NCBI GenBank assembly: GCA_019745555.1
Contig: JAIESX010000001.1
Location: 1-64,000 of the forward strand
Source of the DNA: Burkholderiaceae bacterium
GTDB lineage: Bacteria; Pseudomonadota; Gammaproteobacteria; Burkholderiales; Burkholderiaceae_C
Length of the DNA: 64,000 nucleotides
Direction: 5' to 3'
A program made the position numbers and the translations under genes. Positions 54,057 through 63,316 of the stretch are shown here, in pieces. Position 1 is the stretch's first letter. Each line of letters begins with the position of its first letter. The notes under the pieces were generated by a model, which was not told the DNA's origin, searched no databases, and saw only the letters and a list, made by a program, of their open reading frames with translations.

Positions 54057-54070
54057 TACTGGCGGTAGTA
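54057..54070 (-). promoter_or_regulatory. CsoR/RcnR-like operator, proximal copy
   Basis: TACT-GGCGGT-AGTA, a symmetrical site of the TACT-G-rich-AGTA type known for RcnR/CsoR-family repressors. It starts 13 bases upstream of the RND adaptor ATG and is embedded in an AT-rich patch (TATATATAC) that is the likely -10 region. Confidence 0.65.
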
Positions 54071-54078
54071 TATATACA

Positions 54079-54092
54079 TACCCCCACCAGTA
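54079..54092 (-). promoter_or_regulatory. CsoR/RcnR-like operator, distal copy
   Basis: On the minus strand TACT-GGTGGG-GGTA, one base from the AGTA consensus end. Its centre is 22 bases (two helical turns) from the proximal copy, so two tetramers could bind the same DNA face. Confidence 0.6.
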
Positions 54093-54107
54093 CAAGCCCC
54101 GAACATG

Positions 54108-54139
54108 AAAAACCCCGCCGACCTTGCGGTGGGCGGGGT
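54108..54139 (-). terminator. Terminator of ssb
   Basis: ACCCCGCC/GGCGGGGT (54112-54119 and 54132-54139) with a 12-base loop and A tract at 54108-54112, read as T on the minus strand. It insulates the efflux operon from ssb. Confidence 0.75.
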
Positions 54140-54164
54140 CCGGAAAGCCGGGATGGCCTGACCT

Positions 54165-54647
54165 CTAGAACGGAATGTCGTCGTCCATGTCGTCGAAGCC
54201 GCTGGAAGCCTTGGCCGGGGCCTGGCGCGGGGCGCTGGCCGCCGGGCGCTGGGCCGGGGCGGCGCTGCGGCGCGGCGCGCCGCCGCCGTCTTCGTCCGGG
54301 CCGCCCATGCCTTCGCGGCCGCCGAGCAGCTGCATTTCGGTGGCAATGATGTCCACGGTGTTCTGCTCGTGACCGTCCTTGTTGGTGAACTTGCCGTACT
54401 TCAGACGACCTTCCACATAGACCGGACGGCCCTTCTTGAGGTATTCGCCGGCGATCTCGGCCAGACGGTCATAGAAGGTCACACGGTGCCACTGGGTGTC
54501 TTCGATCATCTCGCCCGAGTTCTTGTCCTTGCGGCGGCTGGAGGTGGCCACGCTGACGTTGGCCACGGCCTGGCCCGAGGGCAGGTAGCGGATTTCGGGA
54601 TCACGGCCGCAATTGCCGACCAGGATGACTTTGTTGACGGATGCCAT
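54165..54647 (-). CDS. ssb: Single-stranded DNA-binding protein
   Basis: A 160-residue SSB. The OB fold occupies residues 1-110 ([67 protein letters not shown]). A Gly/Pro/Ala-rich linker leads to the acidic tip DDMDDDIPF, the conserved partner-binding end. Followed at its 3' side by a terminator and preceded by an MFS transporter gene 27 bases upstream on the same strand, then uvrA divergent; this uvrA/MFS/ssb order is typical in this bacterial group. Confidence 0.97.
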   Translation of the reverse strand: MASVNKVILVGNCGRDPEIRYLPSGQAVANVSVATSSRRKDKNSGEMIEDTQWHRVTFYDRLAEIAGEYLKKGRPVYVEGRLKYGKFTNKDGHEQNTVDIIATEMQLLGGREGMGGPDEDGGGAPRRSAAPAQRPAASAPRQAPAKASSGFDDMDDDIPF

Positions 54648-54674
54648 GGGATGTTCCTCCGGAAATTCAGGTGA

Positions 54675-55895
54675 TTATGGGGCCTTGCGCCCGGGCGCGG
54701 TCATGGGCCAGGCCAGCAGCAGCCACAGGGCGATGGCGGCCGCGCTGCCGATGAAAAGCGCCTGTACACCGTGGTGCTGGACCAGCCAGCCGCCGGCCGC
54801 GCCGCCGGCGAAGAAGCCCAGGGATTGCAGTGTGTTGTAGACGCCCAGCGCCGCGCCGCGGGCCTGGGCCGGGGCGATGCGCGAGACCAGGCTGGGCTGG
54901 CTGGCCTCAAGCACGTTGAAACCGCAGAAGAAGGCGAACAGCAGCAAGGCCAGCGAGGCGAGGCCCGGCACCTCGGCCACCACGTAGAGCCCGAGCTGGA
55001 CCAGACCGATCAGGGCGATGGCGCCCAGGAAAACGGCACGCAGGTGGCCGCGCTTTTCCAGCGGGAACAGCGTGCCGCCCATGACCACGAAGGACGCCAG
55101 AACCGCCGGCAGATAGACCCACCAGTGGTGGTCCTTGTCCAGTCCCGCCTGCACCAGCAGGGCCGGGACAGCCACCCACATGGCCAGCTGCACGGCGTGC
55201 AGGATGAAGACGCCGGCGTCCAGGCGCAGCAGGCCGGGGTGCCGCAGCACCTCCGAGAGCTTGCCGCGTGGCAGGTCCTTGTGCTGCGCCGGCTCGGCCG
55301 GCACCCACCAGTGCACCACGGCAATGCCGATCAGGGCCAGTACCCCGGTGAGAGCGAACAGGCCCGCCAGCCGGATCTCGGCCACCAGCAGGGGCGCCAG
55401 CAAAAGTGACAGTGCGAACATCAGGCCGATGCTGGCGCCGACCAGGGCCATGGCCTTGGTGCGGACCTCGTCGCGCGTCTGGTCGGCCAGCAGGGCCGTG
55501 ACGGCGGCGGAGACCGCGCCCGCGCCCTGCAGCGCGCGGCCGACCATCAGCCAGGTCAGGCTCTGCGCCGGGGCCGCCATGAAGCTGCCCGCGGCAAAGA
55601 CCAGCAGGCCGAGGATGATGATGCGCTTGCGGCCGTAGCGGTCCGAGGCCATGCCCAGGGGAATCTGCAGCAGGGCCTGGGTCAGGCCGTAGATGCCCAT
55701 GGCCAGACCGACCAGGGCGGCGTCCTGCCCGCCGGGGTAGCGCGCGGCTTCGAGGGCGAAGACCGGCAGCACGAGGAAGAGCCCCAGCATGCGCAGGGCA
55801 AAGATGGAGGCCAGGGAGGCGCTGGAACGCCGTTCGGCCGGCGTCATGCTGTACGCGGACCCGGCAGAAGCGGCGGAAACGGTGGTGGTGGACAC
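54675..55895 (-). CDS. MFS transporter
   Basis: A 406-residue major facilitator protein with about twelve membrane helices. The loop 2-3 motif is [20 protein letters not shown], and [20 protein letters not shown] follows; the second half starts near residue 215 with a cytoplasmic stretch of charged residues ([20 protein letters not shown]). Substrate is unknown; it resembles drug/proton antiporters. It is divergent from uvrA and upstream of ssb. Start at 55895 gives a polar 25-residue N-terminus before the first helix; a later Met (MTPAERRSS) is possible. Confidence 0.9.
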   Translation of the reverse strand: MSTTTVSAASAGSAYSMTPAERRSSASLASIFALRMLGLFLVLPVFALEAARYPGGQDAALVGLAMGIYGLTQALLQIPLGMASDRYGRKRIIILGLLVFAAGSFMAAPAQSLTWLMVGRALQGAGAVSAAVTALLADQTRDEVRTKAMALVGASIGLMFALSLLLAPLLVAEIRLAGLFALTGVLALIGIAVVHWWVPAEPAQHKDLPRGKLSEVLRHPGLLRLDAGVFILHAVQLAMWVAVPALLVQAGLDKDHHWWVYLPAVLASFVVMGGTLFPLEKRGHLRAVFLGAIALIGLVQLGLYVVAEVPGLASLALLLFAFFCGFNVLEASQPSLVSRIAPAQARGAALGVYNTLQSLGFFAGGAAGGWLVQHHGVQALFIGSAAAIALWLLLAWPMTAPGRKAP

Positions 55896-56037
55896 GGAAG
55901 GCTGCTGGAGGAACGGGGCCGACGCGCGGGGCGAGGCCGAGGGCGTGATTGTCCCTCATCCGGCGGGGCGAGCCGGTCCCCCGGCCCGGGCGGCCGGCTT
56001 TCTCTATCATGGAGGGTTTTCCGCAGCAGCCCCAACC

Positions 56038-59000
56038 TTGAACTCCCCCACCGACGGCCCCATCCACACCGCCCACCTCGCCGAGGAGGGCCAGGGTCGC
56101 TACCTGGCCCAGGCCCTGCAGCAGCAGGCCATCCACATCCGGGGTGCGCGCACCCACAACCTCAAGAATGTGGACCTGGACATCCCGCGCAACCAGCTGG
56201 TGGTGATCACCGGCCTCAGCGGCTCGGGCAAGTCCAGCCTGGCTTTCGACACCCTCTACGCCGAGGGCCAGCGCCGCTACGTGGAAAGCCTGTCGACCTA
56301 CGCGCGCCAGTTCCTGCAGCTGATGGACAAGCCGGACGTGGACCTGATCGAAGGCCTGTCGCCCGCCATCAGCATCGAGCAGAAGGCCACGAGCCACAAC
56401 CCGCGCTCCACCGTGGGCACGGTGACCGAGATCCACGACTACCTGCGCCTGCTGCACGCGCGCGGGCACGCCGCACTGCCCCGACCACAACCTGCCCCTG
56501 CAAGCCCAGACCGTGAGCCAGATGGTGGACGCGGTGCTGGCCCTGCCCGCCGAGACACGCCTGATGATCGTGGCGCCGCTGGCACGACAGAAGAAGGGCG
56601 AGTTCACGGAGGTCTTCGAGGCCATGCAGGCCCAGGGCTATGTGCGCTTTCGCATCGACGGCCAGCTCTGCGACTTCAACGAACTGCCCACGCTCAAGAA
56701 GACCGAGAAGCATGACATCGACGTGGTGATCGACCGCCTGCGTGTGCGCAGCGGTGACGCGACCGAGCAGGCCGCGCTGCGCCAGCGCCTGGCCGAGAGC
56801 TTCGAGGCCGCGCTGCGCCTGGCCGAGGGCCGTGCCATTGCAGTGGAGCACGGCAGCGGCACCGAGCACATGTTCAACGCGCGTTACGCCTGCCCGCTGT
56901 GCCATTACTCCATCAGCGAACTCGAACCGCGGCTCTTCTCCTTCAACTCGCCGCAGGGCGCCTGCCCGAGCTGTGACGGCATCGGCCAGCAGGAGTTCTT
57001 CGACCCCGCGCGCGTGGTGGCCTTCCCCTCGCTGAGCCTGGCTGGCGGCGCCATCAAGGGCTGGGACCGGCGCAACGGCTACTACTTCGCCATGCTCGAG
57101 AGCCTGGCCAAACATTACAAGTTCGACATCGAAACGCCCTTCGAAGAGCTGCCGCTGCCCGTGCAGGAGGTCATCTTGCACGGCTCGGGCGAGGAGGAGA
57201 TCAAGTTCAGCTATGTGATGGACTCGGGCGCGAGCAAGGGCCGCAAGGTCAGCAAGACCCACACCTTCGAGGGCATCATCCCCAATATGACGCGGCGCTA
57301 CCGCGAGACGGATTCGGCCCTGGTGCGGGAGGACCTGGCGCGCCTGCGCGGCACCCAGCCCTGCCCCGCCTGCCACGGCACGCGGCTGCGGCCCGAGGCG
57401 CGGTTCGTGAAGATCGGCGAGGGCACGCAGTCGCGTGCGATCTACGAGGTCAGCCACCTGACGCTGCGTGAATGCCACGACTACTTTGGTTCTCTGCAGC
57501 TGCAGGGTGCCAAGGCCGAGATCGCCGACAAGGTGGTGCGCGAGATCCGCCTGCGCCTGAAGTTCCTCAACGACGTGGGCCTGAACTACCTGAGCCTGGA
57601 CCGCAGCGCCGAGACGCTGTCGGGCGGTGAGGCGCAGCGCATCCGCCTGGCCAGCCAGATCGGCAGCGGCCTGACGGGTGTGATGTACGTGCTGGACGAG
57701 CCCAGCATCGGTCTGCACCAGCGCGACAACGACTGCCTGATCGACACCCTCAAGCATCTGCGCGACATCGGCAACAGCGTGCTCGTGGTGGAACACGACG
57801 AGGACATGATGCGCGCGGCCGACCACCTGATCGACATGGGGCCGGGCGCCGGCGTGCATGGCGGCCGCATCGTGGCCCAGGGCACGTACGACGACGTCAA
57901 GGCTCACCCGGACTCACTCACCGGCCAGTACCTCGCGCGCACCTTGCAGATTGCCGTGCCCAGGCGCCGCACGCCCTGGCTGCCGCTGCGTGCCGACCTG
58001 ACGGATGCGCCGTTCAAGAAAGCCGTGGCCCAGGACGAGCGCGCGACCTTCCAGCGCCTGCAGATCCTGGGCGCCACGGGCAACAACCTCAAGAATGTGG
58101 ACGTCGATGTGCCCGTGGGCCTGTTCACCTGTGTGACCGGCGTCTCCGGCTCGGGCAAGTCCACCCTGGTCAACGACACCCTGTACCGCGCCGCGGCGCG
58201 TGCCATCTACCGCGCACACGACGAGCCGGCGCCCGTACAGTCCATAGAGGGCCTGGAGCATTTCGACAAGGTCATCAACGTGGACCAGTCACCCATCGGC
58301 CGTACGCCACGCTCCAACCCCGCCACCTACACCGGCCTCTTCACCGCCATCCGCGAGCTCATGGCCGAGGTGCCGATGGCGCGCGAGCGGGGCTACGGCC
58401 CGGGGCGCTTTTCCTTCAACGTGGCCGGCGGTCGTTGCGAAGCCTGCCAGGGCGACGGCATGGTCAAGGTGGAGATGCACTTCCTGCCCGATGTCTACGT
58501 GCCCTGCGACGTCTGCCACGGCGCACGCTACAACCGCGAGACCCTGGAGGTGCAGTACAAGGGCAGGAACATCGCCCAGGTGCTGGATTTGACGGTGGAA
58601 GCCGCGCACGAATTCTTCAAGGCCGTGCCGGCCATCGCGCGCAAGCTCCAGACCCTGCTGGACGTGGGCCTGAGCTATGTGAAGCTGGGCCAGAGCGCCA
58701 CCACGCTCTCGGGCGGCGAGGCGCAGCGCGTGAAGCTGGCGCTGGAGCTGTCCAAGCGCGACACGGGGCGCACGCTCTACATCCTGGACGAGCCGACGAC
58801 AGGCCTGCATTTCGCCGACATCGACCTGCTGCTCAAGGTGTTGCACCAGCTGCGTGACGCCGGCAACACCATCGTAGTCATCGAACACAACCTGGACGTC
58901 ATCAAGACGGCGGACTGGCTGATCGACATGGGCCCGGAAGGCGGCGCCGGTGGCGGCACCGTGGTGGGCGTGGGCACGCCCGAGGAACTGGCCGCAAACC

Positions 59001-59041
59001 CGGCCAGTCACACGGGGCGCTATCTCAAGCCACTGCTCTGA
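56038..59041 (+). pseudogene. uvrA: Excinuclease ABC subunit A, frameshifted near codon 142
   Basis: UvrA recognises DNA damage for nucleotide excision repair. The reading frame from TTG at 56038 has the N-terminal Walker A ([20 protein letters not shown]), [20 protein letters not shown] and [19 protein letters not shown], then breaks at 56463-56465. Codons for LLHAR run into G-GGC-ACG-CCG, where V-G-T-P is expected; two bases (TG of a GTG) are missing. The rest continues in another frame to 59041. That part keeps the zinc fingers ([10 protein letters not shown]...CPSC), [14 protein letters not shown], the second Walker [30 protein letters not shown] and [10 protein letters not shown]. Apart from the two-base loss the gene is intact, so a recent mutation or an assembly error is likely. 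Confidence 0.85.
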
Positions 59042-59053
59042 GCAGCAGCGGCT

Positions 59054-59629
59054 TCAGCGCTGCAGGTCTTCGATCGCGTCGATGACGATGCTGGTACCGA
59101 CGGCGATCAGCAGGATGTCCTGCGCCACGCGCACGAATTCGTGGCCCGCGGGCGGCGTGCCCAGGCGGATGCGGATGTCGGCCTCGACAGGGCGATAGCT
59201 GATATCGCGCGGCAGGGGCTGGCCCAGCTTCCATTTCTTGGCCTGTCCGGGCGGCTGGCAACCGTTGCCCTTCTTGGCCAGGCCTGGCGGGCAGTGTGCG
59301 CGCGGTGGCTGGCCGTAGTAGCCATAGACGTCGGCACGCTGACGCTCACCGAAGTAGCCGCCGATCTGCACCTGCACGCTGCCGCCACCGCGTCGGTCAT
59401 CATCGCGCCCGCGCCGGTCGTCGTCGCGACGACCGCCACGGCGGTCATCATCTCGGTCGCCACGCTTGTCGTCCTTGCGATCGGCGCGACGGTCATCCGG
59501 CCGCTCGCTGCGTGCACCGTCGCGTCCCATGCTGCCGCCATTCGGCGCTTCGGCCACCACGGAGCAGCCACTCATGAGCAAGACGCCGCTGACAAGACAT
59601 AGCGGGATGAGCTTGGACAGTTTCTTCAT
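59054..59629 (-). CDS. RcnB-like lipoprotein with Asp/Arg-rich linker
   Basis: A 191-residue lipoprotein: signal peptide with lipobox LLMSGC (Cys22), then a low-complexity stretch from about residue 40 to 82 built of D, R and G (repeats of DDRRG), then a Tyr/Gly-rich segment (YFGERQRADVYGYYGQPP). The C-terminal domain reads WKLGQPLPRDISYRPVEADI, RLGTPPAGHEFVRVAQDILL, matching the RcnB family linked in E. coli to nickel/cobalt homeostasis. It may bind metal or cell-envelope polymers; role here is unknown. Convergent with uvrA, 12 bases apart. Confidence 0.8.
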   Translation of the reverse strand: MKKLSKLIPLCLVSGVLLMSGCSVVAEAPNGGSMGRDGARSERPDDRRADRKDDKRGDRDDDRRGGRRDDDRRGRDDDRRGGGSVQVQIGGYFGERQRADVYGYYGQPPRAHCPPGLAKKGNGCQPPGQAKKWKLGQPLPRDISYRPVEADIRIRLGTPPAGHEFVRVAQDILLIAVGTSIVIDAIEDLQR

Positions 59630-59718
59630 ACGGATCTCCTGGCCCGCCCGACCGCGGGCGGCACTGGGGGTATTGTGCTTTCTTCGTTGCGCGCCGCAAG
59701 CCCGCGCTACGTCTGGTT

Positions 59719-60543
59719 TCAACTCCGCGCAGCCTGGAGCTGAGCGCGCGTCTGCTCGGCCACGCGGCGGGCAGCGGCCGCAAAGTCTGGGCCCGCCGAG
59801 GCATAGAGCACGGCCCGCGAGGAGTTGACGATGATGGGCGCACCCGGTCGCCAGCCGGCCTTGACGGTGGCCACGGCGTCGCCGCCCTGGGCGCCCACGC
59901 CGGGAATCAGCAGCGGCAGGGTGGGCGCAACGGCGCGCACGCGTTCGATCTCGGCAGGGTAGGTGGCGCCGACCACCAGGCCCAGCTGGCCGTTGCGGTT
60001 CCACGGTCCCTGCGCCTGGCGCGCGATATGTTCGTAGAGCAGGGGCTCGCCCGCGATACCGGCCAGGCGCTGCGCCTGCAGATCGTCACCCCCGGGGTTG
60101 GAGGTGCGGCAGAGCAGAAAGGCGCCCTTGCCCTGATATTTCAGATAGGGCTCGATGGAATCGAAACCCATGAAAGGCGAGAGCGTCACCGCGTCCGCGT
60201 CATAGCGCTCGAAGGCCTCACGGGCATACTGCTCGGCGGTGCTGCCGATGTCGCCGCGCTTGGCGTCGAGGATCACGGGCACGCCAGGCGAGACCTGACG
60301 CATGTGCGCGACCAGCTTTTCGAGCTGCGCCTCGGCGCGGTGCGACGCGAAATAGGCGATCTGCGGCTTCCAGGCGATCACAAGATCTGCCGTGGCCTCG
60401 ACGATGGCGGCGCAGAAGTCGTAGATCTTCGAGGCATCGCCCTGGAGTGCACCGGGAAACCGGGCCGGGTCCGGGTCCAGGCCCACGCAGAGCATGGAGT
60501 TGTTTTGGCGCTCGGCCGCGCTCAGCATCTCGAGGAAGGTCAT
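59719..60543 (-). CDS. pyrF: Orotidine 5'-phosphate decarboxylase (type 2)
   Basis: A 274-residue enzyme for the last step of UMP synthesis. The type 2 signature is clear: [16 protein letters not shown] at residue 18, [19 protein letters not shown], and the catalytic [15 protein letters not shown] with Lys95. [17 protein letters not shown] and [19 protein letters not shown] follow. This longer form is common in beta- and actinobacteria. TACAAT ends seven bases before the ATG, so the transcript may be near-leaderless. It lies downstream of vanAB beyond a hairpin. Confidence 0.96.
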   Translation of the reverse strand: MTFLEMLSAAERQNNSMLCVGLDPDPARFPGALQGDASKIYDFCAAIVEATADLVIAWKPQIAYFASHRAEAQLEKLVAHMRQVSPGVPVILDAKRGDIGSTAEQYAREAFERYDADAVTLSPFMGFDSIEPYLKYQGKGAFLLCRTSNPGGDDLQAQRLAGIAGEPLLYEHIARQAQGPWNRNGQLGLVVGATYPAEIERVRAVAPTLPLLIPGVGAQGGDAVATVKAGWRPGAPIIVNSSRAVLYASAGPDFAAAARRVAEQTRAQLQAARS

Positions 60544-60550
60544 GGCCGCT

Positions 60551-60556
60551 ATTGTA
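60551..60556 (-). promoter_or_regulatory. Candidate -10 element of pyrF
   Basis: TACAAT on the minus strand, seven bases before the pyrF ATG; again a near-leaderless arrangement. Confidence 0.35.
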
Positions 60557-60558
60557 AG

Positions 60559-60580
60559 AAGGGCCGCATCTGCGGCCCTT
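60559..60580 (-). terminator. Hairpin between vanB and pyrF
   Basis: AAGGGCCGCA/TGCGGCCCTT palindrome 20 bases after the vanB stop. The T tract on the minus strand is poor (TTCTTAC), so termination is probably partial. Confidence 0.5.
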
Positions 60581-60600
60581 CCCTGCTGGACGTTCCCGAC

Positions 60601-61569
60601 TCAGAGGTCGAGCACCAGCTGCGGCGTCTTGCTGCGCGAGCAGCAGGGCGTGAACTGGTCGTTGGCGGCCTGCTCCTCGGGGGTGAGGTAGCTGTCCTTG
60701 TGGTCGGGCACGCCCTCGAGCACGCGCGTGAGACAGGTACCGCAGACGCCCTGCTCGCAGGAGATCATGATGTCCACGCCTGCTGCGGCCAGGGCCTGCA
60801 CCACGGTCTGGTCCTTGGGCACCATGACGATGCGGCCCGAGCTTGCGAGCTTGATCTCGAAGCTCGCGTCGCTGTCGGACTTTGCGACTTCGGCGCCGAA
60901 GAATTCGTAGTGGATCTGCGCCTCGGGCCAGCCCGCGGCGCGCGCCGTATTGAGCACGGCGTCCATGAAGCCCTTGGGGCCGCAGACGTAGAGGTGGGTC
61001 CCGGCCTCGGGCTGGCTCAGCAGTGCCTGCAGGTCCAGCTTCTGCGCCGCGTCGCCGTTGTCGTAATGGAACTGCACCCGCGCCGCGAAGGCCGAGGCCG
61101 CGATGCGCTGGCGGAAGGCCGTGCGTTCGGGCGCGCGCGTGGCGTAGTGCATGGCGAAATCCCCGCCCGTGTTGGCCAGACGCTCGGCCATGCACAGGAT
61201 GGGCGTGACGCCAATGCCGCCGGCCAGCAGCAGGTGCTTCTTCGCCTCATGCGCCAGGCCGAAGTGGTTGCGCGGCGCGCTGATGGTCAGCACGTCGCCC
61301 TCCTTCAACAGATCATGCACGGCGGCCGAGCCACCGCGCGAGGCCGCGTCGCGCAACACACCAATCTGGTAGCGGTGCGTTTCCTGGGGATCGTTGCACA
61401 GCGAGTACTGGCGCGTGAAGCCGTTCGGGATCTGCACATCGATGTGCGAGCCGGCCGAAAAGGCCGGCAGCGCGGAGCCATCCGCCGCCACGAGTTCGAG
61501 CGTGACGATGTCCTGCGCCTCGGCGGCCTTGCGCGCCACGCGCACCTGCAGGGTCGGCGCCGTGCTCAT
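60601..61569 (-). CDS. vanB: Vanillate O-demethylase reductase-type oxidoreductase (VanB)
   Basis: A 322-residue reductase that delivers electrons from NAD(P)H to the Rieske oxygenase. Domain order is FMN (AGSHIDVQIPNGFTRQYSLC), NAD (LLAGGIGVTPILCMAERL, YVCGPKGFMDAVL), then a C-terminal 2Fe-2S ferredoxin with CEQGVCGTCLTRVLEG and a distal CC. This order is that of the phthalate dioxygenase reductase family. The start overlaps the vanA stop by four bases (ATGA), so both are translated together. Substrate may be vanillate or a related methoxybenzoate. Confidence 0.93.
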   Translation of the reverse strand: MSTAPTLQVRVARKAAEAQDIVTLELVAADGSALPAFSAGSHIDVQIPNGFTRQYSLCNDPQETHRYQIGVLRDAASRGGSAAVHDLLKEGDVLTISAPRNHFGLAHEAKKHLLLAGGIGVTPILCMAERLANTGGDFAMHYATRAPERTAFRQRIAASAFAARVQFHYDNGDAAQKLDLQALLSQPEAGTHLYVCGPKGFMDAVLNTARAAGWPEAQIHYEFFGAEVAKSDSDASFEIKLASSGRIVMVPKDQTVVQALAAAGVDIMISCEQGVCGTCLTRVLEGVPDHKDSYLTPEEQAANDQFTPCCSRSKTPQLVLDL

Positions 61570-62636
61570 GCGGCCACCGGTGCCGTCGCGGGTTGTGCGG
61601 CAGGCTGGCCTGCGCGCTCGGCGGCGATGATGCGGTCGATGATCTTGCGGGACTGCACACCACCGGCATCGATGTTGAGCATGAGCAGCTGGCGGTCCGG
61701 CCAGGTCAACAGGTTCTTCTGCTGGCGCTCCAGCATCTCCAGATCCTCGGCAAAGATCTTGCCCTGGCCTTCGCGGATGGTGGCGGTCAGCGCCTTGTCC
61801 TTCGGATTGAACTTGCGCGCCATGCCCCAGAAGTAGTGGATGGAGGTTTCGGTCTCGGGGGTGATGAAGTCCACCACCACACTGTAGGCCTTCTTGTCGT
61901 TGGGTGCGTCGTAGCCGCCGTGACCCTGCAGCGCCACGCCGACCTCGATCATCACGTGGCTGGGCGGCGTGAAGCGGCAGATCTGCCAGCGGTCCACCAG
62001 CTGGTCATCCGGCAGGTTGTTGCCGCGCAGCGCGGCTTTCCAGAAGGGCGGTGGCTCGATGCCGTTCATGAAGCGGCTGGTCACGACTTCGTCGCCGTTG
62101 ACCGTGGTCTTGCAGGGCGTCTCGTCGATCTCCTTCTGACCGATGGAGGTACTGTGCACATAGGTCTCGTGCGTGAGGTCCATCAGGTTGTCGATCATCA
62201 GGCGGTAATCGCAGGCGATGTGGTACAGACCGCCGCCGTAGGCCCACTCCGGGTTGTCGTACCACGCCAGGACCGGGATCTTGCTCTCGTCGGCCTGGGC
62301 GGCATCGCCTGGCCAGACCCAGATGAAGCCGTAGCGCTCGACCACGGGATAGGCCTGGATGGCCGGAAAACCGCGCACGCGCTGGCCCGGCATGTGGACG
62401 GTCTTGCCGTCGCAGCCCATTTCCAGGCCGTGATAGCCGCAGACCAGCTTGCCCTCGCAGACATAGCCCAGGGACAGGGGCGCGCCGCGGTGGGGGCAGA
62501 AGTCCTGCACGGCCGCCACCTTGTTCTCCAGGCCCCGGTAGAAGACGATGCGCTCGTTGCAGATGGTGCGCCCCAGGGGCTTCTCGTCAATCTCGTTGGA
62601 CGTGGCGGCCACGTACCAGGTGTTTTTCGGGAACAT
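61566..62636 (-). CDS. vanA: Vanillate O-demethylase oxygenase-type protein (VanA)
   Basis: A 356-residue Rieske oxygenase. The Rieske cluster ligands are C47-x-H49 (DFCPHRGAPLSLG) and C66-x2-H69 (LVCGYHGLEMG); the mononuclear iron site is in IDNLMDLTHETYVHSTSIG (D/H/H). Catalytic domain and length agree with VanA. The ATG at 62636 has GAGGAG upstream at good distance; an ATG at 62651 is possible. The promoter region carries paired inverted repeats and a MarR gene lies just beyond, so the expected substrate is an aromatic methoxy acid such as vanillate, isovanillate or veratrate; sequence alone does not decide. Confidence 0.93.
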   Translation of the reverse strand: MFPKNTWYVAATSNEIDEKPLGRTICNERIVFYRGLENKVAAVQDFCPHRGAPLSLGYVCEGKLVCGYHGLEMGCDGKTVHMPGQRVRGFPAIQAYPVVERYGFIWVWPGDAAQADESKIPVLAWYDNPEWAYGGGLYHIACDYRLMIDNLMDLTHETYVHSTSIGQKEIDETPCKTTVNGDEVVTSRFMNGIEPPPFWKAALRGNNLPDDQLVDRWQICRFTPPSHVMIEVGVALQGHGGYDAPNDKKAYSVVVDFITPETETSIHYFWGMARKFNPKDKALTATIREGQGKIFAEDLEMLERQQKNLLTWPDRQLLMLNIDAGGVQSRKIIDRIIAAERAGQPAAQPATAPVAA

Positions 62637-62690
62637 GGGCTGGCTCCTCATGAGGGTTGAACAATAGTTCGCGGCGTGATCCCTGACCAT

Positions 62691-62730
62691 TCATTCCGCA
62701 TACTGAATGACGTTCATTGTACTGAATGAA
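62691..62730. promoter_or_regulatory. Paired inverted repeats in the vanA promoter (likely MarR operator)
   Basis: TCATTC-N8-GAATGA (62691-62710) and TTCATT-N6-AATGAA (62713-62730) sit side by side in the only AT-rich patch before vanA, with ACTGAATGA repeated directly. Symmetry and adjacency to the MarR gene suggest two binding sites for that regulator. Confidence 0.6.
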
Positions 62731-62783
62731 ACCATCCGAACCAAGGGCAGAAAATCCGTAGAAACCCTAGTCCCGACGAACCG

Positions 62784-63275
62784 CTAGTCCTTGGCGGCCG
62801 CCCGCCCCTTGCGTATCTCCAGCGGATTCTGGCTGTCGTACAGGTGCACGAACTTGCGCAGCAGGCGCATGAACTCCTGCTGTTCAGCGGGTTCCAGGCT
62901 GCTCATCATCTGATCGTAGTGATCGCTCACACCCGGCAAAAGCTCTGCCAGAACCTCTTCGCCCTCGGGGGTCAGGCTCAGACTGCGCTGGCGGCGCGGC
63001 AGCACCTCGCGCAGGATCCAACCCTTGGTCTCCAGCCGTGCGGCGATGTCGGCCGTGGTCGAGGTATCGAGCGCAATCTTCTCGGCCAGCGTGACCTGGT
63101 CGATGCCCGGGGTCTCCTGCAGGGTGCGCAGGATGGCGTACTGGATGGGCGTGACGTGGCGGCCATGCACCTCGTGAAAGGTCGAAACCGCGATCTGCTG
63201 GGCGCGGCGGATCAGGTGGCCAGGCTCGTCGTGGAGTTTGATCGACGCGGAAACGTCGGCGGTCGGGGTGGTCAT
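62784..63275 (-). CDS. MarR family transcriptional regulator
   Basis: A 163-residue MarR regulator with the winged-helix core HVTPIQYAILRTLQETPGID, VTLAEKIALDTSTTADIAAR and the wing REVLPRRQRSLSLTPEGEEV. The C-terminal helices form the dimer. The start at 63275 (MTTPTADVSASIK) is chosen over an upstream ATG at 63320 that would overlap the next gene. It is immediately upstream of vanA on the same strand and most likely represses vanAB through the repeats at 62691-62730, released by an aromatic acid. Confidence 0.92.
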   Translation of the reverse strand: MTTPTADVSASIKLHDEPGHLIRRAQQIAVSTFHEVHGRHVTPIQYAILRTLQETPGIDQVTLAEKIALDTSTTADIAARLETKGWILREVLPRRQRSLSLTPEGEEVLAELLPGVSDHYDQMMSSLEPAEQQEFMRLLRKFVHLYDSQNPLEIRKGRAAAKD

Positions 63276-63316
63276 GGCAGAAAAAACAAAGTGCGGTCGT
63301 GAAGTCGGATTGTGCT

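Noticed and set aside
55896-56037. LexA box upstream of uvrA
   Set aside because: No CTGT-N8-ACAG palindrome is present in the spacer.
56452-56520. Programmed ribosomal frameshift in uvrA
   Set aside because: No slippery heptamer or downstream stimulatory structure is apparent, and UvrA is not known to use frameshifting; a two-base loss explains it fully.
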